This document shows, one piece after another, positions 1 through 8,612 of a DNA stretch of 64,000 nt. Location of the stretch: assembly GCF_005233835.1 (NCBI RefSeq), contig NZ_SZQA01000006.1, positions 124,001 through 188,000 of the forward strand. Direction: 5' to 3'. A model generated the notes under the pieces. The model saw only the letters and a list, made by a program, of their open reading frames with translations. It had not been told where the DNA came from and made no database searches. This DNA comes from Herbidospora galbida (GTDB lineage Bacteria > Actinomycetota > Actinomycetes > Streptosporangiales > Streptosporangiaceae). The position numbers and the translations under genes are program-made. How positions within the stretch are numbered: the stretch's first letter is position 1; each line of letters opens with the position of its first letter.

Positions 1-1338
1 CAGGGCATCACCCGACTGGACGAGAGCCGTCTGGACCAGGCCTACTTCGAAGCGCTGCACCGGCTGTACGCCCCGGCGGTCCACGGCTGGGGGGTGGCGT
101 CCGGCCTCGGTGTGGAGGCGACACCCGGCGCGACCGGGGTCGTGGTGCTCCCCGGCGTGGCGCTCGACGCGGGGGGACGGCTGCTCCCGCTGATCCCCGG
201 AGGTCATGCCCGGCTGCCCGACGGCTCCACGATCACGGTCACCGCCGGCGGGGCGGCGCTGCCCACGTACGGGCCGCAAGCGGAGGTCTGCGTCACGATC
301 GGATGGGGGGAGACGTTCGATAACACCGGCGTGGCCAACGACGTCTACATCACCGAGACCACCCCGGTCCTGCGGCTGCGTCCTCTCGCCGGCGTCCCGG
401 CCGACGGGACGGAGGTCGTGCTGGCCCGGGTGGGCCTCGACCCGACCGGCCGGGTCACCACACTCGACGGCCTGCACCGCAAGGGCATCTCCGTCGCGGC
501 CGACCGGATCGCGTTCCGGCAGCCGATCTCGTCCACGGTCAACGGCGAGCTGACCGTGGAGGACGGCCAGTGCGGGCTGGTGTACGCCACCCCGGACGGC
601 CGCCAGATCGTCGAGACCCGGCGGTTCCGCGTGGAGCCGCCCGGCGGCGGCGAGGCGGTGCTCACGGTCGAGACCTCCTCGGGAAAGGTGGGCGTCGGAG
701 CCCCCGACCCCGGTCACAAGCTGCACGTCTACACCCGCGAAGCGAACAGCGCGGCCGTGTACGCCGTCTCCCACAGCTCCACCGGGATCGTCGCCATCAG
801 CAACAAAGGGACCGGCCTGGTCGTGCACGGTTCCCCGCGGGCGGCCTACTTCGGGGGCGACGTCCACATCGCGGGAAACCTGACCAAGAGCGCCGTCATC
901 ATCAAGATCGATCATCCGCTCTTCCCCGAGCGTAAGTACCTGAGTCACAGCTCCGTCGAGAGCGACGAGATGAAGAACGTCTACGACGGCGAGGTCACCC
1001 TCGACGGGCACGGCACCGCCGAGATCGCCCTCCCCGACTGGTTCGAGGCGCTCAACGAGAGGGTCCGCTACCAACTCACCGCCATCGGCGGCTCGGCACC
1101 CGGGCTGCACGTCTCCCGCAAGCTCTCGGGCAACACCTTCTCGGTCGCCGGCGGCGAACCGGGCCAGGAGGTCTGCTGGCAGGTCACCGGGGTCCGGCAC
1201 GACCCCTACGCGCGGGCCAACCCGCTCGTGTCGGAGACCGACAAGGAGGGCCCGGAGCTCGGCCGGTACCTGCATCCGGAGCCCCACGGCGCGGCCCCCG
1301 ACCTCGCCGTCGTCAGCCCCGTCCAGGAGCGGTCATGA
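1..1338 (+). CDS. eCIS fibre-like protein, copy 1 (5' end outside window)
   Basis: The reading frame is open from base 1, so the gene begins left of the window; 445 residues are visible. The N-terminal part (HGWGVASGL..., then a PGVALDAGGRLLPL-type segment) matches the start of the next two genes. The middle has a VGVG.P.P.HKLHV segment typical of trimeric tail-fibre shafts. The last ~145 residues (from IDHPLFPE, through SVESDEMKNVYDGEV and VCWQVTGVRHDPY) form a conserved C-terminal domain shared by all three copies. This domain type is known from phage-tail-like fibre proteins. The copy lacks the ~100-residue insert found in the middle of copies 2 and 3. Its TGA overlaps the next ATG (ATGA), so translation is probably coupled. 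A role in target attachment by the contractile particle is inferred from context. Confidence 0.75.
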   Translation, partial: QGITRLDESRLDQAYFEALHRLYAPAVHGWGVASGLGVEATPGATGVVVLPGVALDAGGRLLPLIPGGHARLPDGSTITVTAGGAALPTYGPQAEVCVTIGWGETFDNTGVANDVYITETTPVLRLRPLAGVPADGTEVVLARVGLDPTGRVTTLDGLHRKGISVAADRIAFRQPISSTVNGELTVEDGQCGLVYATPDGRQIVETRRFRVEPPGGGEAVLTVETSSGKVGVGAPDPGHKLHVYTREANSAAVYAVSHSSTGIVAISNKGTGLVVHGSPRAAYFGGDVHIAGNLTKSAVIIKIDHPLFPERKYLSHSSVESDEMKNVYDGEVTLDGHGTAEIALPDWFEALNERVRYQLTAIGGSAPGLHVSRKLSGNTFSVAGGEPGQEVCWQVTGVRHDPYARANPLVSETDKEGPELGRYLHPEPHGAAPDLAVVSPVQERS

Positions 1339-2984
1339 CCGAGCGACTCGTCCGCACCAGCTACGTCGACCCGACCGTCGACCCGCCCGAACCCCGCCAG
1401 GGTGACACCGGCCTGCACGAGAGCCGCCAGGACCAGGAGGGATACGCCGACCCGCTGCACCGGCTGCACGGTTCGGCGCTGCACGGCTGGGGGGTGGCCA
1501 CCGGTCTGGGAGTGACGGCCACGATCGGCGCCAACGGAATCAGGGTCGCGCCCGGGGTCGCGCTGGACGCGCGGGGGCGCCTGCTCCCGCTGGCCCCCGG
1601 CGGCCACGCCAGGCTCGACGACGGCACCCCCGTCCCGGTGACCGGCGACGGGGCGGCGCTGCCGACGGCCGGGAGCGTACCGGAGAGCCTCGTCACGGTC
1701 GGCTGGGCCGAGACGTTCGACTTCGCCGGCGTGGCGTCGGGCGTGTTCAACACCGAGACAACGCCGGTCCTGCGGCTGCGGCCGGTCGCCGGGTTCGCCC
1801 ACGACGGGACGGAGGTCGTGCTGGCCCGGGTCCGGGTCGACCCGGGCGGCCGGGTGACGGAACTGCGCCACGACCACCGCCGGGGCACCGTGATCTCGGT
1901 GGACCGGGTCGAGTTCCGCCGGCCGAACGTCGCCGCGTCCGGCGGGGCGACCACCGTCGTCCCGGAGGCGTCGGCGGAGGCGCGGTCGCTGCGCGAGGGC
2001 GGGCTGGTGCTGGCCGCCGACCGGGTGGCGGTGGAGCAGCGGCGCGGCGGCGACTGGAAGGTGTGGGTGGACACCGTCGACGGCCGCGTCGGCGTCGGGA
2101 CCACCCAGCCGTCGGCCTCCCTCGACGTCCCCGACCTCGTCGCCCGCGACCGGATCGCCGTCGGGCACGTCCGGCCGCTCGGCCGGATCCACGCGGTCGG
2201 CATGAGCGGCTTCGCCCCCGAGAACCCCGACGGCACCTCGACCGTCAGTGACGTGCCGCTGCTCGCCCAGTCGGACTCCACGGCGATCGGCATCCTGAAC
2301 GCGTCGGGCCGCGAGTCGTTCGCGATCAACGTCGAGGGCAACCTCGGCACCCCCGACGGGCGTGGGGTGCCGACGCTGTTCGACAAGTACGACGGCTTCT
2401 GGCATCCGTCGATCGCCCTCAGGAACGGCCGGGTCGGCATCGGGACCCAGAATCCCGCCACCGCGCTGGAAGTGCACAGCGCGGGCGGCCCGGCCGCCCA
2501 GTTCAACGGCGACGTCCACGTCACCGGGCAGATCACCAAGACGGCGCTCACCTTCAAGATCGATCATCCGCTCGACCCGGAGCGCGGCTACCTGAGCCAC
2601 AGCGCCGTCGAGAGCGACGAGATGAAGAACGTCTACGACGGCGAGGTCACCCTCGACGACGACGGCGCCGCCGAGATCGCCCTTCCCTCCTGGTTCGAGG
2701 CGCTGAACGAACGCTTCCGCTACCAGCTCACCCCCGTCGGCGGCCCGGCCCCCTGTCTCCACGTGTCCAGGAAGCTGTCCGGCAACTCCTTCGCCATCGC
2801 CGGCGGAGAGCCCGGCAGCGAGGTGTGCTGGCAGGTGACCGGGGTCCGGCACGACCCCTACGCGCTGGCGCATCCGCTCGTACCGGAGACCGAGAAGGCG
2901 GGCCGGGAGCTCGGCCGATTTCTGCATCCGGAGGCGCACGGCAAGGCCGCCGACCTATCGATCTTCGGCAGCGTCCAGGAGTGA
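1335..2984 (+). CDS. eCIS fibre-like protein, copy 2
   Basis: 549 residues. It begins MTERLVRTSYVDPTV and continues with the N-terminal region shared with copies 1 and 3 (QGDTGLHESRQDQEGY, HGWGVATGL). Two tail-fibre shaft motifs occur near residues 252 (VGVGTTQPSASLDV) and 366 (VGIGTQNPATALEV); such motifs lie in beta-helical trimeric fibres. The shared C-terminal domain runs from about residue 410 (DHPLDPERGYLSHS) to the end. The ATG overlaps the previous stop as ATGA. A close paralogue follows 4 nt after its stop. Long stretches of near-identical DNA in the C-terminal part show recent tandem duplication. No catalytic motif is visible. A receptor-binding or fibre role is inferred from the motifs and the adjacent eCIS ATPase. 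Confidence 0.75.
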   Translation: MTERLVRTSYVDPTVDPPEPRQGDTGLHESRQDQEGYADPLHRLHGSALHGWGVATGLGVTATIGANGIRVAPGVALDARGRLLPLAPGGHARLDDGTPVPVTGDGAALPTAGSVPESLVTVGWAETFDFAGVASGVFNTETTPVLRLRPVAGFAHDGTEVVLARVRVDPGGRVTELRHDHRRGTVISVDRVEFRRPNVAASGGATTVVPEASAEARSLREGGLVLAADRVAVEQRRGGDWKVWVDTVDGRVGVGTTQPSASLDVPDLVARDRIAVGHVRPLGRIHAVGMSGFAPENPDGTSTVSDVPLLAQSDSTAIGILNASGRESFAINVEGNLGTPDGRGVPTLFDKYDGFWHPSIALRNGRVGIGTQNPATALEVHSAGGPAAQFNGDVHVTGQITKTALTFKIDHPLDPERGYLSHSAVESDEMKNVYDGEVTLDDDGAAEIALPSWFEALNERFRYQLTPVGGPAPCLHVSRKLSGNSFAIAGGEPGSEVCWQVTGVRHDPYALAHPLVPETEKAGRELGRFLHPEAHGKAADLSIFGSVQE

Positions 2985-2988
2985 CCCC

Positions 2989-4722
2989 ATGGCCGAGAGA
3001 CTCATCCGCACCAGCTACGTCGACCCGACCGTCACCCCGCCCGAACCCCGTCAGGGTGACACCGGCCTGCACGAGAGCCGCCAGGACCAGGAGGGCTATC
3101 ACGATCCGCTGCACCGCATGCACGGCGCCGACCTGCACGGATGGGGGGTCGCGTCGGGGCTGACCGTCGCGGGGGTGAGCGGCGACTCGGGCCTGCTGGT
3201 GTCTCCGGGGGTGGCGCTGGACCGGCGCGGACGGCTGCTCCCGCTCGCGCCGGGCGGGCGCGCGCGGCTCGGCCACGACGCCCAGGCCCTGGTGGTCTCG
3301 GTGGGGGCGACCGGGGTGACGCTGCCCACGGCGGGCGTCACCGGACTGCGGCTGGTCACGATCAGCTGGGGTGAGGCGTTCGACTTCACCGGCGTGGCGG
3401 CGGGCGTGTTCAACACCGAGACCACGCCGGTGCTGCGCCTGCGCGAGACGGCGGCGTTCGCCGACGACGGCGAGGAGGTCGTGCTGGCCCTGGTCGAGAT
3501 CGACAACGACGACGCCGGCAGCGTGCTCACCGTGATGGCGGGCCGCCGCCGGACCACCCGGATCTCGCTCGACCGGCTCCTCTTCCAGCACCCCGGCGCC
3601 GGTACGGAGAAGGCGTTCCACGAGCCCGGCGCGGAGCTGCGCGCGGGGCCGGGCGGGGTGCTCGACGTGATCGCCCCGCTGCTGCGCGTCGGCCGGGGGC
3701 CGGAGACGCCGCCGGTCCTCATGGTCGACCCGGTCTCGGGCCGGTTGGGCGTGACCGGGGCCGCGTCGTTCGTCGCGCCGGTCGCCTTCGGGCACTCCGA
3801 TCCCCTCGGGGTGGTGCACGCGGTCGGCGCGGGCGGGTTCGAGACCGAGGACGCCGGCGGGGTGCTGAAGTCGAGCGCGACCCCGCTGCTCGGCCGGGCC
3901 CTGACCGACGGCCAGACCACGATCGGCGCGGTCAACTCCAACGGACGGCCGGCGTTCGCCCTCAGCATCGACCACGACCAGGGCACCCCCACCGCACGGG
4001 GCATCCCGGCGTTTTGGGACAAGTTCGACGGCGTCTGGCACCTGGCTTTCAGCATCAAGAACGGCGACCTCGCGGTCGGCCACCGGGCCCCGCGAGCGCG
4101 GCTGCACGTCGTGGGCGCTCCGCGAGAAGGCGACATGGCGGTACGGGTCGAGTCGCCCGCCGGCATCGGGATCTGGTCGTCGTGCCAGAGCTCCGGCATC
4201 GCCCTGATCGCCGAGAGCCGGCCCACGGCGGCCGTGTTCCACGGCGACGTCTTCGTGAACGGGAAACTGTCCAAGTCACTCCTGAACTTCAGGATCGACC
4301 ACCCGCTCGACCCGGCGGCCCGCTACCTGAACCACAGCGCCGTCGAGAGCGACGAGATCAAGAACGTCTACGACGGCGAGGTGATCCTCGGCGACGAGGG
4401 CACCGCCGAGATCGTGCTGCCCGACTGGTTCGAGGCGCTCAACGAACGCTTCCGCTACCAGCTCACCCCGATCGGCCGCCCCTGCCCGAACCTGCACGTC
4501 GCCCGGGAGATCTCCGCCAACACCTTCGCCGTGGCCGGCGGGGAGCCCGGCGCCAAGGTCTGCTGGCAGGTCACCGGGGTGCGCCACGACCCGTACGCGC
4601 GGGCGAACCCGCTGGTCGTGGAGTCCGACAAGGAAGGCGCGGAGCACGGCAGATACCTGCACCCCGAACCCCACGGGGCGGCCCCCGACCTCGACATGCG
4701 CCTCCACCGGGGTGTCTCGTGA
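2989..4722 (+). CDS. eCIS fibre-like protein, copy 3
   Basis: 577 residues, the longest complete copy. The start ATG is preceded by AGGAG (in caggagtgacccc), a good ribosome site embedded in the end of copy 2. The domain order is as in copy 2: a common N-terminal region (VRTSYVDP-like, HGWGVASGL), a variable middle (about residues 190-430), then the conserved C-terminal domain starting near residue 433 (RIDHPLDPAARYLNHS). The middle diverges most from the other copies, while the two ends stay close, which suggests diversification of the central or shaft part. The stop codon overlaps the GTG of the AAA+ ATPase gene, so the fibres and ATPase belong to one operon. Confidence 0.75.
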   Translation: MAERLIRTSYVDPTVTPPEPRQGDTGLHESRQDQEGYHDPLHRMHGADLHGWGVASGLTVAGVSGDSGLLVSPGVALDRRGRLLPLAPGGRARLGHDAQALVVSVGATGVTLPTAGVTGLRLVTISWGEAFDFTGVAAGVFNTETTPVLRLRETAAFADDGEEVVLALVEIDNDDAGSVLTVMAGRRRTTRISLDRLLFQHPGAGTEKAFHEPGAELRAGPGGVLDVIAPLLRVGRGPETPPVLMVDPVSGRLGVTGAASFVAPVAFGHSDPLGVVHAVGAGGFETEDAGGVLKSSATPLLGRALTDGQTTIGAVNSNGRPAFALSIDHDQGTPTARGIPAFWDKFDGVWHLAFSIKNGDLAVGHRAPRARLHVVGAPREGDMAVRVESPAGIGIWSSCQSSGIALIAESRPTAAVFHGDVFVNGKLSKSLLNFRIDHPLDPAARYLNHSAVESDEIKNVYDGEVILGDEGTAEIVLPDWFEALNERFRYQLTPIGRPCPNLHVAREISANTFAVAGGEPGAKVCWQVTGVRHDPYARANPLVVESDKEGAEHGRYLHPEPHGAAPDLDMRLHRGVS

Positions 4723-6665
4723 AGCCCCCGGTCCTCGACTGTCTCGAACGGCTCGACGTGCGGCTGGCCGAGGCGGTCGCGGCGGCGCGGGCGGCGTACG
4801 GGATCGAGGCCGGACGAGACGCCTTCCGCGGGCTGCACATCGGGGAGGACGAGGTGACCCGGGTGCTGCGGCGCTCCCCCGGCACGTCGCCGCTCGGGCC
4901 GGGGAGCGCCGCCGAGGTGCCGGGGCTCGGCTGGCTGGCCGACCGCTACGACCTGTCGCCGTTCGAGCTGAACGTGCTGCTCGTGGCCCTCGCGCCCGAG
5001 ATCGATCTGCGGTACGAACGCCTCTACGGCTACCTCCAGGACGACGTGACCCGGCGGCGGCCGACCGTCGAACTGACCCTCAACCTGCTGTGCGAAGGGA
5101 CGGCGGAGAAGATCAGGCGGCGCTCCGACTTCGCCGCCGACGCCCCGCTGCTGCGGCACCGGCTGGTCCGGCTGGTCGCCGACCCCCACCAGGTGGAGCC
5201 CCCGCTGCTGGCCCGCTACGTCGTCGTGGACGAGCAGATCGCCGACGTGCTGCTCGACGGGACGGGGCTGGACCGGCGGCTGGCCGGGTGGTGCGCGATC
5301 GTGCACCCGTCCGACGGGGAGACCCGGTTCAAGGACCTGCTCGACGCGGGGCAGCGGCTCTACCTCCGGGGGCCGCCCGGGTCGGGGCCGGTCGCGCTCG
5401 ACCGGATGCTGCTGCACGCCGATCTGGCCTTGGCCCCCGGCGACCCGGTCGGGTTCACCGACGCGGTGCGGTGCTTCCTGCGCGAGGCCGAACTGCACGG
5501 CGCGGTGCCCTATCTCGACCACGTCGACGCGCTCGACCCGCATCGGCTGGAGCTCACGGCCCGGGTCCTGGCCGATCTTCCGGGGCCGGTCGTGCTGGGT
5601 GGCAAGGCCGTTTGGGCGGGTGGCGAGCTCGCCGTGAGGACCGTGGAGATCGAGCCGCCGGAGGCGGCCGAGCGGCGCGCGTGCTGGGTGGCGGCGCTGG
5701 CCGGACGAGACGTGGCGGCGGCCGACCTCGACCTGCTGGCCGAACGCTTCCCGCTGACGCCGCGGGCGATCTCCGAAGCGGCCGGCGCGTCCGGTGGTGA
5801 CACCCTGGCCGAGTTGTCGGCGGCGGCCCGGGGCCTGGCCGGGCACGAGCTCGCGGCGCTGGCCGACCGGGTCGAGCCCCGGGCGACCTGGGCCGATCTG
5901 GTCCTGCCCGACGACGAACTCGACGCGCTCCGGGAGATCTGCGCACGGGTGGCCGGACAGGAGCGGGTGCTGCGCGGCTGGGGGTTCGGGCACAAGCTGT
6001 CGCGGGGCACCGGCGTCGGCGTGCTGCTGTCGGGTCCGCCGGGAACGGGCAAGACGATGGCCGCCGAGGTCCTCGCGGGCGAACTCCATCTCGACCTCTA
6101 CCGGATCAACCTGGCCGGGGTTGTCAGCAAGTACATCGGCGAGACCGAGAAGAACCTCGACCGGATCTTCGACGCCGCCGAGCGGGCCAGTGCCGTCCTG
6201 CTGCTCGACGAGGCCGACGCGCTGCTCGGCAAACGCAGCGAGGTCCGCGACGCGCACGACCGCTACGCCAACATCGAGGTCGCCTACCTGCTCCAGCGGA
6301 TGGAGGCCTTCCCCGGGGTGACCCTGCTGGCCACCAACATGCGGCACAACCTGGACGAGGCGTTCACCCGCAGGCTCGCCTTCAGCGTGCGGTTCCCGTT
6401 CCCCGACCAGGCGAGCCGGGCCTCGATCTGGCGTGGCATCTGGCCCCGGGAGGTGCCGCTCGGACCCGACGTCGACGCCGACACGCTGGCCTCCCGGTTC
6501 GCGCTCAGCGGCGGGAACATCAAGAACGTCGCGCTGGCCGCCGCGTTCCTGGCCGGCCCCGGGCCGGTGACCCTGGCACACGTGCTCCATGGAGTACGTC
6601 GTGAGTACCAGAAGATGGGCAAGGCGCTGACCTCCGGCGAGCTGCTCGGAGGCGACGATGGCTGA
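4719..6665 (+). CDS. AAA+ ATPase of eCIS (Afp15/Pvc15-type)
   Basis: 648 residues, GTG start overlapping the upstream TGA (GTGA). The open frame extends further upstream, but that part lies inside the fibre gene and is not coding. The N-terminal ~300 residues are helical and include LSPFELNVLLVALAPE and a YGYLQDDVTRRRP segment, characteristic of the ATPases of contractile injection loci. The C-terminal AAA+ domain has Walker A GPPGTGKT (439-446), Walker B AVLLLDEAD (492-500) and an RR arginine-finger region near 551. In Afp and PVC systems the ATPase is a conserved locus member proposed to act in assembly; its exact role is not settled. It overlaps the next gene by 8 nt. Family assignment is secure. 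Confidence 0.9.
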   Translation: MKPPVLDCLERLDVRLAEAVAAARAAYGIEAGRDAFRGLHIGEDEVTRVLRRSPGTSPLGPGSAAEVPGLGWLADRYDLSPFELNVLLVALAPEIDLRYERLYGYLQDDVTRRRPTVELTLNLLCEGTAEKIRRRSDFAADAPLLRHRLVRLVADPHQVEPPLLARYVVVDEQIADVLLDGTGLDRRLAGWCAIVHPSDGETRFKDLLDAGQRLYLRGPPGSGPVALDRMLLHADLALAPGDPVGFTDAVRCFLREAELHGAVPYLDHVDALDPHRLELTARVLADLPGPVVLGGKAVWAGGELAVRTVEIEPPEAAERRACWVAALAGRDVAAADLDLLAERFPLTPRAISEAAGASGGDTLAELSAAARGLAGHELAALADRVEPRATWADLVLPDDELDALREICARVAGQERVLRGWGFGHKLSRGTGVGVLLSGPPGTGKTMAAEVLAGELHLDLYRINLAGVVSKYIGETEKNLDRIFDAAERASAVLLLDEADALLGKRSEVRDAHDRYANIEVAYLLQRMEAFPGVTLLATNMRHNLDEAFTRRLAFSVRFPFPDQASRASIWRGIWPREVPLGPDVDADTLASRFALSGGNIKNVALAAAFLAGPGPVTLAHVLHGVRREYQKMGKALTSGELLGGDDG

Positions 6666-8583
6666 CCCGGTCAAGGTCGCCGAACCCACCCAGGCCGCCA
6701 GTGGTCCGGTGGCCGAGCCCGCCAGGGCGCCGTCTGGCGGCGGCCTGCTCGACCTGCAGCGGACGGCCGGAAACTGGGTGGCCGGGAAGGTCACGGCCGC
6801 GGTGGGTCCCACCGAGATCCTCGGCAAGCTGGCCTCCGCCGTCGTCCACCTGTTCGTCCAGCAGCTCAAGGGTGACGCGCCGCAGCAGCGCATCGCCGCG
6901 GCGGCCATGCGGGGGTTCGCCGGCACGCTGGCGAAGGAGGTGACCGTCGACCGGGTGGTGGGGGGCCTCACGGAGCTGGCCCAGCCCAAGCACGCTGCGC
7001 AGTTCGCGGTCGCGTTCGAGGCGGGCTTGGGGTTCGGGTTCGTCAGCCCGGTCACCGATCTGTTCGGCATCGTCGTGCTCGCCGAGCAGCTCCAGCGGAT
7101 GACGACCGACCTCGGACGGGCGGCCCTGGAGCACCCGGATGAACTGATCGCCGAGGCGCTCGCGCTGCGCACCGCCTTCCTCGACTTCCTCGCCACCACG
7201 AAAGGCCGGCTCACCGCGGCGGAGCTGATGAAGCACATCGACGAGGCGAGCGCCGCCGCCGAGGCCGCGGCTGCGACGGCGGGCAGCAAGGCGGCCCATG
7301 CGATGATCGGCCACTTCTCCGGCAAGGAGGAGGACGCGGAGGTCAAGATCCCGGCCGGACCGGCCGCCCAGCTCGAACACCTGGCCGTCGAGACCCGCAA
7401 GAAGCTGACCAGCACGCAGTGGTCCCGGATGGGCTACAACGTCGGCTACGACACCGGCGCGCTGGTGAGCAACGCGCTGCTGATCGCCTTCAGCCTCGGC
7501 GCCGGCGAGGCGGTGGCCCTGATCGGCGCCAAACTCGGCCAGCTCGGCGGCCTGCTGGCCCGCGCCGGGAGCCTGGTGGAGAAGCTGGGCGCCGCCATCG
7601 GAGCCATCGACACGCTGGTCGGCGCGGTGGTGAGCAAGCCGATGAAATGGCTCGAACCGATCATGAAGCCGTTCTTCCAGCTCCTCGAACGGTTGCAGAC
7701 CTTCCTCCGCAAGATCCTCGGCCTCGCCGAGAAGGGCGCCACCAAGGCCGCCACCACCGCCGTCAAGAAGACCGCCGCCAAGGCTCCCGTACGCAAACGC
7801 GTGGCCACCGGCGAACCGCCCGCGAAGGTCCGCGTGGCGGAGAAGCCCCCGGAGCCGGCGGTGCGAACACGGGTCGCGGAACCCACGCCCGACTCGGCGG
7901 TGGCACACGTGCCCGAATCGACCCCCACTCCGCTGAAGAAGCGGGCGGCATCACCTGCGGTGGCCACCACGGCCCCGCCCAAACCGCCGCAGAAAGCGAA
8001 AAGCCTCGTTCCGAAGGCTCCGACACCGGCGAAAACCCCGAAGACCCCGAAAGCACCGAAGTCCCCGAAGCCACCACCGAAGAAGACCCCAGGCGGCCCG
8101 ACGGTGGTGGAGAAAGTCGGTGCGGAAGACGGGTTCCACCCCCGGCTCGACCCCGACCCGCAGTTCTACGGCGGTTCCGCACACCGTCATGTGGTGGACC
8201 AGTACGACCGCCCGCTCATGGCCGAGGGCTGGCTGCGCCCCGACACGGCGGCCCGCCACGCCGACCAGCAGTGGCTCGCGGAACAGATGTCCGGACAGCT
8301 GGGCGGCACCGAGGCGTCGCACCTCCTCGCCAGTCGGTTCGGCGGCAGCGGGCGCATCTTCAATTTGGCGCCACTCCCGAGGGCGCTGAACCAGGGCGAG
8401 ATCAAGCTGCTGGAGAACGCCCTGGCCAGCGAGATGGCGGCCGGTCGGCGCGTCTACGTGCAGGCGTACACGAACTACGCGGGCACCGGGCTGGTCCCCA
8501 GCAGCGTCGAGTACCGGGTGTTCGTCGACCACCAGGGCGCCCCGCGGCAGGTATTCGACATGGTCGTCTATGCCTCGCACTAA
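6658..8583 (+). CDS. Candidate eCIS effector with C-terminal DNA/RNA non-specific endonuclease-like domain
   Basis: 641 residues, ATG overlapping the ATPase gene by 8 nt. A short N-terminal region carries LDLQRTAGN (31-39), the LQR.AGN motif that recurs in eCIS-linked proteins. A helical, partly hydrophobic region (about 260-330, ALLIAFSLGAGEAVALIG) follows, then a long Lys/Pro/Ala-rich disordered stretch (about 355-490). The C-terminus has EASHLLASRFGG (His555) and IFNLAPL (Asn569) followed by N.GEIKLLEN, the pattern of NUC-type nuclease toxins in polymorphic toxin systems. No immunity gene was recognised next to it; the following gene is structural. A nuclease effector loaded into or targeted to the particle is inferred, not shown. 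The RGH motif is replaced by ASH. Confidence 0.65.
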   Translation: MADPVKVAEPTQAASGPVAEPARAPSGGGLLDLQRTAGNWVAGKVTAAVGPTEILGKLASAVVHLFVQQLKGDAPQQRIAAAAMRGFAGTLAKEVTVDRVVGGLTELAQPKHAAQFAVAFEAGLGFGFVSPVTDLFGIVVLAEQLQRMTTDLGRAALEHPDELIAEALALRTAFLDFLATTKGRLTAAELMKHIDEASAAAEAAAATAGSKAAHAMIGHFSGKEEDAEVKIPAGPAAQLEHLAVETRKKLTSTQWSRMGYNVGYDTGALVSNALLIAFSLGAGEAVALIGAKLGQLGGLLARAGSLVEKLGAAIGAIDTLVGAVVSKPMKWLEPIMKPFFQLLERLQTFLRKILGLAEKGATKAATTAVKKTAAKAPVRKRVATGEPPAKVRVAEKPPEPAVRTRVAEPTPDSAVAHVPESTPTPLKKRAASPAVATTAPPKPPQKAKSLVPKAPTPAKTPKTPKAPKSPKPPPKKTPGGPTVVEKVGAEDGFHPRLDPDPQFYGGSAHRHVVDQYDRPLMAEGWLRPDTAARHADQQWLAEQMSGQLGGTEASHLLASRFGGSGRIFNLAPLPRALNQGEIKLLENALASEMAAGRRVYVQAYTNYAGTGLVPSSVEYRVFVDHQGAPRQVFDMVVYASH

Positions 8584-8612
8584 GCGAACCATCCGACGAG
8601 GTGGGAAATATC

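Noticed and set aside
4014..4718. Possible N-terminal extension of the AAA+ ATPase
   Set aside because: It lies entirely within fibre copy 3 in another frame; the GTG at 4719 with GTGA overlap fits the family start.
4455..7415. A 986-codon minus-strand frame opposite the fibre, ATPase and effector genes
   Set aside because: Antisense shadow of three coding genes with clear motifs on the plus strand.
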